Source of the DNA: Marsupella aquatica
Taxonomy: Eukaryota; Marchantiophyta
DNA: 64,000 nt
Direction: 5' to 3'
NCBI GenBank assembly: GCA_973895155.1
Contig: OZ316895.1
Span: 6,510,001 to 6,574,000 of the forward strand
A program made the translations under genes and the position numbers. Of this stretch, positions 22,190 to 33,720 are shown one piece after another; the first letter of the stretch is position 1; each line of letters starts with the position of its first letter. The notes beneath the pieces were generated by a model. It searched no databases. It saw only the letters and a program-made list of their open reading frames with translations, and had not been told where the DNA came from.

Positions 22190-24771
22190 CTAAAAATACG
22201 AGTTCTCTTTCTTCTTCGTGATGGCGCACATATTTCTCCAACATTGGAATGACCCCACGAGGTGGTCGGAGGGATTGACAGAATAATGCCCAATGTTCCA
22301 TGCAGCGTGTGTGTTTGGCTTCTGAATGAAGTCCTCATTCATTACATCAATCAATGACTTGATAAGGGCGACCATAGTTCCCTTGTGTCCAGGCGGGCCA
22401 CCCCCACAACACTGATCGTAGCATCCAAACGAGCAGGGCTCTTTGCCGTAGTAGGAGGTTTCCAGGTCCTCGATGAAGTAATAGCCTCCGGGCTTGACCA
22501 ACGGCATGAGGTGAGTGAAGGAGGTGATTTGCTGGGTCATCGTGTGGCCCCCGTCGTCGATTATGAAGTCAAGGGCACCCACTTCCGAACGAATAACGGC
22601 TGAGACTTCTTTCAGGAAAGTCACATTGGCTTGGTCGCCGATGAATATCTCCACGTTTGGGTCCTGAATTGACACACATGCATAGGATGCAATCAGTCTG
22701 GAGCAGGTTTGAATCTGGAGCACTTTTGGAATGAACAGTCAAACGCAGAAGAGAAGCCTTCAGTACAAGATGTAACTGTGGACCAGGAGGCCAAGTCATC
22801 AGTGGGGAAGCAAGCAATCGCTGTGACCAACGGATCAAAAGGGCGATTGGCACTCATGCCCATGTCACCTAGGCTACGGTGGTCTTCTCCTCTTCAAACG
22901 GTTCACAAGAAAAGGAACAGGTCTAGGGGTGGTAGTGATAATTCTGACGGGGATGACGATTCCCATGAAGGAAACAAACAGTAACAGAAAATTGATAATG
23001 TGCATTTCAGTGTTAAAGGACCCCGTCACACTCTTTGACAAGAAACGCAGGGATTCTGGTGATTCTGCAAGCAAGAAGCTGGGTAAGTACAACAAGGGGT
23101 CCTCAGAAAACTGGTGGTGTCATCCTCTTATGAGAAAAAATTTCCTTCGTTCACTGACAGTGAAAAGATGCAGCGAAGTCATTGAGCAGAGTACAGAGTA
23201 CAGACACTACTTTGAGGCAAGCAAAAGGCTGCGGTCTCGTTAATGATCATGATTCACTGTCCGGGCAGGAAAGCAGCACTATTAATCAGGAGAAGAGCTT
23301 CCCACCTATGGAAGCGGAACAGTTTCTTCTCTCTCTCATTGCGTGCACGAGGAGGTGCATCAGGAATCGTTCAGGAGAACATTGGATCCAAATTCAACAA
23401 TGGAGACAGATATCTGTTAGTTACAGAGGACAGAATGGCTGCAGTTTCGGAATGTCTTTGCCTCAGTTTGAACCAGGGATTCCCTGAAACCTCAGGCCTT
23501 CCGAACAAATGCTTGAACCACTGAGAGATGGAAAGGATGACTACAAAAATCCAAATTCTATAGTTTAATTGGTTTGAACATTAGAGGTTTGCTCATTGAA
23601 CGAATTTGAAGTAGATGGAATAGGTGATTCGTTTTCTCTCCCAGAGCATGGCGAGAACGAGCAAAATAAGGCAGGATGGCACGGAAGGTTCTCTGAGCAG
23701 TGGGTGGCACGAGAAATCAAGGGAAGAGCCCGGGTTCAAAAGAACAACAGTTCAAGAGAGATTTCCCTTGCTGCTCTCTTAAACTCCTTCCAGAAGTGCG
23801 AGTCAGCTGCGAAGTACACCTTCGCGGCTGCAGCACATGCAGACAAATTGAGAGCTCAAAAGGCTAGTCTGCTTTAAGACCAAGAAAGAGAACTACGGAT
23901 CGGTGCTGCAAATCCAATCGTACTCAAAAGTTTCGCTTTTGCTCTGAACGCTGAACGCTGAATGCTCAAGGCTTTCGTTTTGCTCTGGGCACTGGATGCA
24001 CATCGTCTTCTAGTCTCCCCATGCCTTGCGATCATGGCTAATTTACTTGACAGTAGACCTGACTTGCCTCGGTCCTTATAGACCGAGCACGGATACCGAG
24101 GCGACAGCTGACGGCAGACAAGTGGATCTACTTGATACCATTTAATATTTCGCTCTCACCCATTCCAACAAATAACCAGGGAATCGTGGAGTGCAACAGA
24201 CTAACAGAGACACTTTCACACTCGACGCCAGTTTCTATGTCAACTGATTCTGTGACACACACTTCAAACTCATGACCTGCCTCGCACGAGACAGGATCTG
24301 ATCACAGAAGATTCAAACCTGCATTGTGCGGCACATCAGATCTTGTTCAGCTATAAAACGTACCTTTCCAGCATAACTTCGGAAGCCTTGGTGTGTGGCG
24401 CCCTTATCAATTCCGTAGACCTTGGCCTTAATGAAAAACTTCTTCCACACGTCCAACGAGTCCCCTTCCCTCAATCCGATTTCCATAAACGCAACTTTCT
24501 GGTCCCACAGCTTATCAAAGTACTGCGCGTACATGAAACCGTAGTTATGTAGCCTCTTCCCGGATGTCGAATTCTGCAGTAGCGCCTCGAAGCTTCGCCC
24601 CTCCCTGGACGACGAAGAAGTTGGGAAATAGCTTGAACGCAGCTCGCGGCCATTGACAATGAGATTGTAGGCCGGGGAGAGCCAGTAGATAAGTAACAGA
24701 ATCACTGAGGGAAGGACGAGGGAGAGGAGGAGCACAACAGAAGGACGCGACCAACGCTTAGGAGCAGCCAT
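22190..24771 (-). CDS. Membrane-anchored class I SAM-dependent methyltransferase-like protein
   Basis: Two exons, 24771-24364 and 22663-22190, join in phase 0 to give 293 aa. The start is the ATG at 24771; an in-frame GTG six bases upstream is ignored. Residues about 11-30 form one hydrophobic segment after a basic N-terminus, the layout of a type II Golgi/ER anchor with the catalytic domain lumenal. The methyltransferase fold shows FMEIGLREGDSL (SAM-binding loop), VYGIDKG (acidic residue after strand 2), DFIIDDGGHTMTQQ and KPGGYYFIEDLETSYYG. The IIDDGGHT plus IEDL pattern is typical of a family that includes bacterial sugar O-methyltransferases (MycE/tetracenomycin-rhamnose type). A role in methylating a cell-wall or glycoprotein sugar is an inference only. 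Its 1.7-kb intron contains opposite-strand frames, listed separately. Confidence 0.8.
22700..23879 (+). other. Plus-strand open frames inside the methyltransferase intron (possible nested gene or relic)
   Basis: Three plausible coding stretches lie on the strand opposite the host gene. About 22709-22980 is Ser/Lys-rich with SPRLRWSSPLQTVHKKR, then an acidic SDNSDGDDDSHEG tail before GTAACA. About 23009-23083, after a TTTCAG acceptor, reads VLKDPVTLFDKKRRDSGDSA before GTAAGT. About 23596-23879 ends FQKCESAAKYTFAAAAHADK and a TAA at about 23875. The 23182-23490 interval is open in two frames. Composition looks protein-like but I do not recognise a family, and the joins are uncertain. It may be a decayed gene copy. 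Confidence 0.3.
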
Positions 24772-25554
24772 TGTCACACACAGATGACAGTAAGGGCTCG
24801 GGCCACGAAGCTAAGTCCTGCAACAAAACCAGCTACAGGAGTAATCGATGCGACGCGAATGTGGATCAACGTTAAAAGATAACGGGAACGCAATTCTAGA
24901 TCAGGAACATGACTACAAATAACTGCACATGGTAGATCTAATGGGCAGGTTTCGAGAAACGCGATTTGATTGTCATCGACCTCGTACAGTAATTTGCAGA
25001 AATTCATAGATCTGCAGGACCTACACCTTCCATATCGATCTCCTTCTTTCGCATTACTCGAGTACTCCGAGCCAGAGACCACAGAGCTCACGATCCAATG
25101 AAATTGCTCGTTGAGTTGTTCACGGCCAGTAGAAATCGAAGTTTGAGATGGATTGGATCCGACCTAGTTCTACTTCGATCTGTGGCCACTTTCTCTTGTT
25201 GCCGGCTCTCTTTCGGGAGATGCTTCACTAAAGATATTGTAGTGAAGATGTTGCGACACTTCATTTCAGGGAGGACTCCTCTCTACCTTCACCAGGCCTA
25301 CCCACTTCTCCTGTTGCCACTTCTCGTTTGGGAGATGCTGTACCGCGATTGTTAAGATTTTGAGTCACATTGTTTGCTTTAGAGTGTACTACTGCTCGCT
25401 GCCTTCACCAGGTGTTCCTGTCCCTTTTAAATGACAAGAGTCAGAAAACTGTAGAGAGCCTCCAAATGAAACTGCACCAAGCCATTTTTCGTATCTAATT
25501 GCCCAATTTCGACTCCAATCTTTTCCTCCAGTACTACACCGCAATAGACGTGAA

Positions 25555-25725
25555 GTATGCACTTAGAATCTCAAAAGCTGTGTTCTCGGATGGGGCATGC
25601 AAAGTCGGGAGAAACCGGCACTAAGAGATCAGTATGCACTTAGAATCTCAAAAGGTGTGTTCTCGGATGGGGCATTCAAAGTCGGGAGAAACCGGCACTA
25701 AGAGATCAGTATGCACTTGAGGTCG
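25555..25725. repeat. 77-bp tandem repeat, two full copies plus a partial
   Basis: Starts at 25555, 25632 and (partial) 25709, each with GTATGCACTT. Copies 1 and 2 differ at only a few bases (AAAGCTG/AAAGGTG, GGCATGC/GGCATTC). Confidence 0.95.
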
Positions 25726-25812
25726 CATTTGAGGTGGGAAAAATCACAGAGGGGGACCTGCAGCTCCTCGGTGACATGTCTGGGAGCCCTAAACCATAAT
25801 ACCTACTCCCTC

Positions 25813-26022
25813 TTTTGTGTCAACCTTGCTCGTCATTTATACCATGACGTCCATTGCGTCTTAACAGAGGAGCAGTTTGGCGACGAGATCCATCATTTTG
25901 TGCAGACCATAAACAGCTATTTTGTGTCAACCTTGCTCGTCCTTAATACCATGACGTCCATTGCGTCTTTACCAGAGGAGCAGTTTGGTGACGAGATCCA
26001 TCATTTTGTGCAGACCAGCAAG
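25813..26022. repeat. 107-bp tandem duplication
   Basis: TTTTGTGTCAACCTTGCTCG begins at 25813 and again at 25920. Both copies end in GATCCATCATTTTGTGCAGA. A few substitutions separate them. No gene is seen in 24.8-27.0 kb apart from the methyltransferase 5' flank. Confidence 0.92.
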
Positions 26023-27020
26023 AGCACAAACGGGCCAATCTTCTCGTAGCTAGAACCCAAAGTCACTCTAACCAAATGATTATTTTTTTGAAGGATTTGT
26101 TCAAGTGTGATAAAATATCAAAGATAAATAAAACGGTTACATTTGACGGTTTTATCTCGGTTTTATTTGCTTTGTTGGTCGGGAAATTTCAAATTGTTTA
26201 TCTTGCTAGAAAAAAAAATTCAATCCCTGCTGAATAATTAAATTTTAGCAAGGCATGAAATTGACTCCAATCGACAGTGATACAAAACCTCCCAGGCGAG
26301 CATATATGAATGGATGGCCAGGCTGAAAGCGAGTACAGCCAGCATATATGTTTCGCTGACTTCGTACACTGAGAAACCAGATAGTGGTACAAATGACATT
26401 GTCGAATTCACAGAATCGGGCTTACGAAACTACCATGATGAACCCAAAACAAATTTCAAATTGATGCCAAATAGGCCAGGGATGCCTATAACAGTCCACT
26501 GGGAGTGGTTACCTGATCATCATCCTCATATTTTGTGAACATACAAAGCGAATCAAGAGAAGTCCACTCTGATTAGCCAGTGCTCCAAGTGGACTATGCA
26601 TCAGATTTACGCTGGCGTTACACGAATCAAGGCTACCATGAGCCAACGCATCAGCGCAAGCTTGTGTCAAATTGTCTTTACCAAATAACTGACCTCCTAG
26701 TGGAAATCCTAACGCTTCTCCCCGTGGTTACAACCACCACACAGATCTGTCCAAACGATGTCTGGTTGTGACAGAAAAGCTAGCTCAAAATTGCTCGGTT
26801 CTCTCACTAGTGGGTAAATTAAGATCCTATCAAGAACTGAAGTGAAAAAAATGAGCCAGACATTGTGTCCAACTCTATAAATTTAGGTACAAGTCAAAGT
26901 TCAAGAACTTTGCACCACAGTCTCTTCCTTGTCATTGACGACTAATAAGAAGGACGGGTGGGAAGAGCATATCATTCTCATGGGGTTCTTTCGTAGCTAA
27001 TCACTGGAGGCTATTTAATA
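26023..27020. other. Intergenic between tandem repeats and phosphatase gene
   Basis: No gene supported. The last few hundred bases should hold the phosphatase 3' UTR (minus strand). Confidence 0.4.
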
Positions 27021-30000
27021 CTAAACTGTGCGGAATGCGCTCGTGATGTTACATCCAAAATCCAGGACAATAGCACTTGTATTGTCTTTGGTCCGGAGTG
27101 AACGTGCCTTGCTTACTAGCATTTCCGCCATCCCTTCTGCATTCTGTGGTGGGCATTTTCTTCCCTCTGGAGTCATCATCTTCCCATCGCGGGCCTGTGA
27201 AATGTTTAAAACATTAATAGTTTCATACACAAAAATCCTGAAAAAGCAGATCCTCTTTCCTTCAATCCATTCAAATCTACGTCCATTTCGCAAATGATGC
27301 AAGTCCAAACGGAATTTCAACACGGAGGAGAGAAAACAAAATAATTGAGCCAGCTGTAGAGGATTGATCATGCGTGAGTAAAGACTAATACACAGATTGA
27401 CGTAAAGCAAAGCTGCACCTCTTGTATGAAATTTAGAACCCTCCTTTGGCTCATCACATCCCAGAGCCCATCACTGCAAACATACATGTTGTTGAGATAC
27501 TGCTCCCCATAAACCGCAGAGACCCGGAAAATCTCTAAGCTGGTCTAAACATCTTTGACTCTGATAGGCAATGAATCAATGAAGAACACAGGCCTGAGTG
27601 GATTCTCTCGGCAAAGGTTAGATTTGCATTGCACACTGACCTGGCCATCACAGCAAGGACTCTGCTTTCAGGATCTATCCTTATAGCTTCGCTCACAAAT
27701 GGCTGCGAAGAAAAGCAGCCATCCTGTTCCTTGAGAAACTTGTCACCAAGGGCACGAGCTATATTCATTCCTGCAGTGTACCGTCCGAACAAGTTATAGA
27801 ACTCCACCTAGGTACCAGTGACGTAATATATAACATGCTCCCCAAAACAAATCTTTTTCGGTTCGGCTTCCGGCAATATGAGAATCAAGGCCTGAAGTCT
27901 CACCACAAAGGCGTGTTTCACCTTCCTTGAGTTGCTTCCCCATCTCCAATAGGCGACACCTCTCTGAATAACTGGTGAGTCTATGATCTTCTGTCATGGG
28001 TATATGCTTGTCCCCAATACTGCAGAAAAGTACCCATCAGAGTTCTGGTTTTAATTGAGAACCAGGGCCGGGAAAATCACATCAGCAAACAGACTCCATG
28101 TCGAGGAAATAAACAAGCTCACTCGGCAGAGGATGGCAGTAAAACCTTCTTACACTCAAATAAGCCTACTCAATCGCAGTGTTGTAAGCACAAGCGAACA
28201 TGGCATCCCGTAAATTATGCATCTTTACTAAAACTGCCGGGACTTTGAGAACATGAGAATAAAGCTTTAAGGCCGTCGATATTCTTCAGAAATTTACACT
28301 GAACTGTTTCATGCAGGCTAATCCGATTCAGTACGCCATCTCCACTTGCGTACACCGTTATTGGCAACGATCCAAACTCGAAAATGGAAAACGAAGTACG
28401 AGCCCTCTTAAACGCTTTCCTGAGAAACCAAATCTAAATGGTATAACTGTTCTAGAATTTTTTAAGTCGGTTTCTCCCCATGGTTGCCACTTCATCACTC
28501 TTCCTATTCCAAATCTTCCAAGTTAAGTTTCTCCCGATCCCGATTTTTCTGACAAGGGAGTTCAAGCATAGAAGTACCAACCTGAAAACACAGGCAGAAT
28601 CACCAACATTCGCACACTGAGCGTACACTTCCTTGCTTTCCGACCACCATACCAAAAGAACTGTTGCAGTGCAGCCCTGTAGCAAAGGGTGGTAAACGTT
28701 CCATCAACCTACTGTCACGATGGACATTGCACAAGCTATCAAGATTGGCATAGAATGCACTTCTCTCGGACCTCAAGCGGTGGCAGATCGTCATTTGCAC
28801 AAAAACAATTGTGTCCCATCATGCTTCTAAGTCCATATCAGCAAAAAAGCGCGTATCATGGCAGAGGCCTTGATGTCCATTTAAACAGAACATAGGATTT
28901 CAGTAAAGAACGAGACCTCATATTCATGTTCCAGAGCAGCCTCTGTTTCCCTAAAAGCATCTTGGAGAACGTCGGTTGCGTCACACTGATTTAGAAGCTT
29001 CGCCATTCTCTCCTCCACGCCTAAAATATTTGACAATTTTTGAGGCATCAACCTGATTTGAGCAACCCACCTCCCTAAATTAGAAACAAATACTGGAGTT
29101 TAGGACATACCCCGAACTTCAGTTTTTACTAGCAAAACCTTGGCTTCGGATGTCATTTAACTGTACATCAATTTCTCGTTAACATATATATCTGAGAACA
29201 TTCATTAAAACCAGACTTGCGAAACGTGACAGGTAATTTGTACCTAGTAGCAGCTTCCGCCGCAGCAGCCCCACCATGTCCATCAAATATACAGAAAATG
29301 CCGCACTGCATACACAAAATCCCACCAGTGTGGATCAGTTAGTTCTAGGGGGACTTCCATCAACTCATCTCTAACATTACTGAAGGCAAAGCGGCTGAGT
29401 AAGGTGGCTGAAGCCATCTGAAACTCCCAAACTTCGACACGACATTCCGGGCCATAGTCACATCTAAAGCGCACGAGAAAGCAGGAACACAAGTACTAAT
29501 ACTGTGAAAGCACGAACCTCTTGGAAGCCGCGAAGAGGCCACTCACAAAGAGAAACATCCTCCATGGGGAGCTGCTTTCCACCTCGGCGAATGGTCATGG
29601 GGTCTGCAGCTAACCCCACTCCAAAGGGTGTCGAAGAAATGGCAAAATGAGAACTCTTCTTTCCACTTAAAACTCTAACCTGCAATTCGAGGCAAGTCCC
29701 GATTCGTCACAAGGAACCTAATGAAACAATAATGCAGATACAAAATGAATCATTTACATTAAAATTGCACTTCTTTTCGTCTAAACATCCATTAATGGTA
29801 AGTAAGCTAACGAGCGACTTTGCGTTCCAGCGAAAGTCTTTGGTTCTAAAACAGCAAGACAAAAGGAGTGGGATTCACATTTGAGCTAGAAATGTAGCGT
29901 CGTACATCGACGTTTCCAAAATAGCAAGGAATTCGTTTGTCAACAATGTAAAACTTCTGGCTTCTTCTAATTTCAAATTGGTCATCAAAATCATCTGATT

Positions 30001-32039
30001 TGCTTCAATAACAGACAACCATACACACCTCTAACACAAAGCTGAAACCGATTCGACTTTAGCTAAGAAAGTTTAACAGATATGTACCAGGACTTGTGAA
30101 GTTGAACCCAAGGTAACTATATCTCCATTAACAAGACCCACTGGATTTCCTCGCTGGCGGATTGGTCCATTAAAGGAATGATTAGCTGCCACGGACCGAT
30201 AGTTCACCAGCGTTCCATTCAGGCTGCCCATGTCGGCCAGCTCCCACTTCGAAACCTGACACAACCATTTCATGTCAAGGAAACTACAGACTTACCTTGT
30301 ATTCAGACAAGACTCCTCTCATACTTCTTCCAAGATATTCTAGCAAGCAGTTTACAAGTTTACAGGACCACAAACCTCTCCTTGTTCGTGCCGACATACG
30401 CTTCGTTCAATTTATGGTCAAATATAGGAACACCATATGACCTGACTGCTTTGCAAATTAATATACAAATTTCTCCAGGACTTGAGTTTGCGCAGGTTTT
30501 CGTAATTTAATATGCTAAGCAGGTAAGGTAGATTTACCTTTGAGTTCCAGCTGATGAGTGCATGTTTGCCCGAGACTTCTGGATCGTTCAGTACCAGATC
30601 ATTTTGCGGAATTCGACCTACAGTAATTGAAATGCTTTGCCTTTCCTTTGCATGTTGTGAAACTCGAAGCCCAGCGGACGGTCCAGATATGACTTCCAAG
30701 AACAAGTTGCTACCTACAGAACGATAAACGGCGTCAGAGAGAACACTGGTTTGACCGACCAGACTCACTCAACAATCAAGCAGGCTTCAACCCTACCACC
30801 CATGACGCGGGTAGTTTCCAGTCCACACGTAGGGAGCCCGACATTCTCTCAGCCGTACTCAACCACCTTATTGTATTCTGGTGATTTCGAAGAATAAAGA
30901 TCATATCACTCATTTTAAGATTATACAACGAATGCAGATAGAGCACTTACTTTGAGCAGAAATATCAGCAGATAACACGGGACCGTTGCTTCCCATGTCA
31001 CCATAATCTGCTCCGGTTGTAGTAGGCTCTCTCCATGCTTCATCTTCCAAGCTGTTCTCAATCTCACTCGTTTCCTGCGCTGCCGGGCCTGCCTTGGGGC
31101 GTTTCGTGGTATTTTGAATGACTGAAGTAGTGCGTCGAGGAAGACTTGGAATGTCCTCAGTGTGACGTTTAGCAGTTTCTATAGTGGCTGAATTCAGTAA
31201 CGGTTCTATCGTTTCATCCCTCTTCTGCAGAAAATTTGGGGTGAGAAATCCACAGAATCGTTATAATCGGAAGACGCAAAGCAACGGCTGACAGCCTCCA
31301 GTTTCTAAGGAAGAGAGTAAGACGCGCCTATGCAATTTGATCACGGTTATTGAGCCGAAGTAAACTTCGAATCAGCAGCTCCTCTTATCATGTCAAGGGA
31401 TGGAGAAATGCCACTTTTCCTAGCCTGTAAGCCAAAGCTGATGGGCCCACACTATATCAAATACTCATATAGGAGGTTAGAGAGTATTCCTGCCGGTGAA
31501 CCTCACAGTGCGGATGTGAACTGCTAGTGTAACTTTCAAAAAACTTCACATGTCCAAAACCGATGAGGGTTACTTTGGGCAATGTTCATCTCCGAAAGCA
31601 TGACCACATAGTGGCGAACAACTCTATTGAAGGTGTGTCACATGGAGCAAATCCACTTCATTGTCCAAATGCCGCCAACGAGCCTTAAGAACCAGCCAGA
31701 AAATTTTGATGTAGGCATAACGAAAGCTCAATTGTTTGTTCAATCGGATTGATCTGCATGCCATTTCGAAGATGGAGACCGAAACTTGACGCGCACAGTA
31801 TCTGTCAAGCGCTGTGCGCGAACTGTCGGTTTGATTCGACAGGAATCATACCATGCAAACTGTTGAGGGGCCGAAAGCCGCAAAAAAGGTCAGGATAAGG
31901 AAGAGTAGTTTGGAAACATAGTTACCTGTTGATCAAGTCGGGAGGACAACCAGCGCCGACGTATCCTGCAGGAAACAGCATAAACGCCATACCCGACGAG
32001 TAGAATTCCTCCGGCAACCAAAACCTCCTTCAGCACCAT
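27021..32039 (-). CDS. KAPP: Kinase-associated protein phosphatase (signal anchor + FHA + PP2C)
   Basis: Complete gene, 12 phase-consistent exons, 553 aa: 32039-31926, 31224-30951, 30713-30538, 30255-30088, 29679-29518, 29305-29244, 29052-28917, 28676-28582, 28019-27904, 27770-27641, 27473-27419, 27194-27021. Residues 4-22 are a hydrophobic N-terminal anchor followed by basic residues (CRIRRRW). Residues about 130-243 form an FHA domain (GRIPQNDLVL, SGKHALISW, MGSLNGTLVN) that binds phosphothreonine on receptor kinases. Residues about 262-545 form a PP2C domain with metal sites RGGKQLPMEDV (E284, D285), DGHGG (306-310), GDSA (D390), DGLWD (479-483) and KDNTSA (D533). All metal-binding positions expected of an active PP2C are present. 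Order and length match angiosperm KAPP, which dampens receptor-like kinases such as CLV1 and FLS2 at membranes. The FHA and PP2C calls are firm. The KAPP orthology rests on this unique domain order. Confidence 0.95.
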
Positions 32040-32426
32040 TCTCTTCTTCCTCCCCCAAAGATTGCTCGATGAAACCTCCTACCCCACGCCGATCGATCTC
32101 GGATCCTAGACGTCGAATGTAAGAAGACTATCATTTGTGACGGATAATTGATCGATCAAGCGTACCTCTAGCCAAATAACTTCCTCACTTATGAACCAGC
32201 ATTGCTCCTCTTGGTCATCGTCCCCGTCACAACTTCCAAAATGCGAGGCGACTTACTGTTCTTTCTTTTCTTTCGCCCCAGTCACCTTTCTCTTCCCTCA
32301 TGAAGATAACGACAACGTCGCACACCATGCATGGCGTGCCACCCTAACCCTAAACCCTGATTCACATAAGTACACCCCAAGGATGATGCAGAATTACTAA
32401 CAGAGACCTCGTTTTTTAAATTCGAC
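32040..32426. promoter_or_regulatory. Phosphatase 5' flank with a short telomere-like motif
   Basis: Upstream region of the minus-strand KAPP gene. ACCCTAACCCTAAACCCTGA at about 32341-32360 is a telo-box-like motif. In other plants such motifs occur in promoters of housekeeping genes. No start-site evidence. Confidence 0.35.
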
Positions 32427-32450
32427 CCTTCTTCTTCTTCTTCTTCTCTT
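32427..32450. repeat. (CTT)n microsatellite
   Basis: Uninterrupted CTT/TTC trinucleotide run of about 22 bases. Confidence 0.9.
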
Positions 32451-32829
32451 CTTTGCTGTCAGTCAAGCAGACACAGCGAGCCTCGTCGGAGCGCAGTCCA
32501 GTCCACTTGTCACACAAAGCGCTACCCCTATAGTATGTATAACTCACAAGACTAGGAACAACAATCTATGCAATGCCGAGCCGATGATCTCTTGCTTCCT
32601 CTCGGTCTGCAGAGAGCCCAACTCTGTCGAGGTTCTTCCTCGTGGGAACGAACAAGAATTGCGCCCGCCCGGCCGGGCAGGCTCAGAGCCGGAGGAGAGG
32701 AAGGAGTCAACAACCCGAAGAAAACGGAGGGGGCCCGCGCTAAAGACAAACCTGATTGACCACACGAGGCGGGGGAACAAACACGCCGAAAAGAGACGAC
32801 GAGAAGCCACACGACGGTGACGAACCCAG

Positions 32830-32964
32830 CAAACAAAACACACAAACAAACACAAACAAACACACAAACAAACAAACAATCAGACCCCGCCAGCAGGAAG
32901 CAGAAGCCGCGCGATGGAGTTGGAGTTGGAGTGGGAATGGAGTGGAGTGGAGTGGAGTGGAGTG
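32830..32964. repeat. CAAA-rich and AGTGG simple repeats
   Basis: ACAAACA-type repeats at 32830-32880, then an (AGTGG)5 run at 32939-32964. These generate spurious Cys/Val- or Asn/Thr-rich frames on both strands. Confidence 0.9.
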
Positions 32965-33525
32965 AAAGAAAGGGGAACGGAATCTCACGAATGTGTCAAA
33001 TCAAATCCCAATGCTGCCTGCCTGGTCGTTGTTGCTGCTGGCCCGGGCGGTGGCGGTTTTTTTTTTCTTTCTCTCTGTTCTTCCGTCGCCTCCCTTCGCC
33101 TTTCCGGCGATGATTAGCTGCTGCCTCGCCACTCCGCAGCTGCATTTGCGGAGCTCTTTCACACAACTGCGGATGGAATGGTGGATCCTTCTGCGTCCCT
33201 CCACCCGCTCGACGGCACGAGGACCAAGCAGGAGGAGGGAGCAACAACAACTTCACTGACTACGACAATAATGCCGCGCTTTGTCGCTCAGTTACAGTAG
33301 TAGTCACAACAAAACAATCGGCGACTCCGAATCCGTGTCGTTGGTGCATAGAAGAAAAGGATTACTATGGTGCAGTTCGTCTCCGCTCACAGCCGGCGGT
33401 CGGGGATTCTCCCGTACTGTGGTCCGCATCATAGTCAGCCGACTCACTCCGACTCGGCTCAGTCCGCACACCATCCCTCGTCAACGGCACCCTACAGTCA
33501 TTTATTACGGACTACAGCACGCTCG

Positions 33526-33720
33526 GACAACGGTCGAACAACGGTGAGCGCGTCGACTGTGTCTTTTGCGATCTGTCAACGGCGCAGTCGTAGGGAGGGA
33601 CAACGGTAGACCAACGGTGAGAGCGTCCACTCTGTCTTTTTGCCGTCCGTCGTCAGCGGCATACGGTAGTCCTGGGGCCAGACAACGGTAGAACAAACGG
33701 TGAGAGCACTGGAGTGGACA
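33526..33720. repeat. Degenerate 72-82 bp tandem repeat, 3 copies
   Basis: Copies start GGACAACGGT at 33526 and 33598 and AGACAACGGT near 33680. Each continues GAACAACGGTGAG-like, and the first two also carry CTGTGTCTTTT or CTCTGTCTTTT. GC-rich compared with the surrounding DNA. Confidence 0.8.

Noticed and set aside
29641-29705. Separate small phosphatase exon starting at GTTCCTTGTGACG
   Set aside because: It would run into a stop or leave no intron; the acceptor TTGCAG just before GTTAGAG keeps frame and matches the KAPP family.
32544-33260. Overlapping frames of 60-111 aa on both strands
   Set aside because: Generated by CAAA, AGTGG and GC-rich simple sequence; composition is low complexity in every frame.
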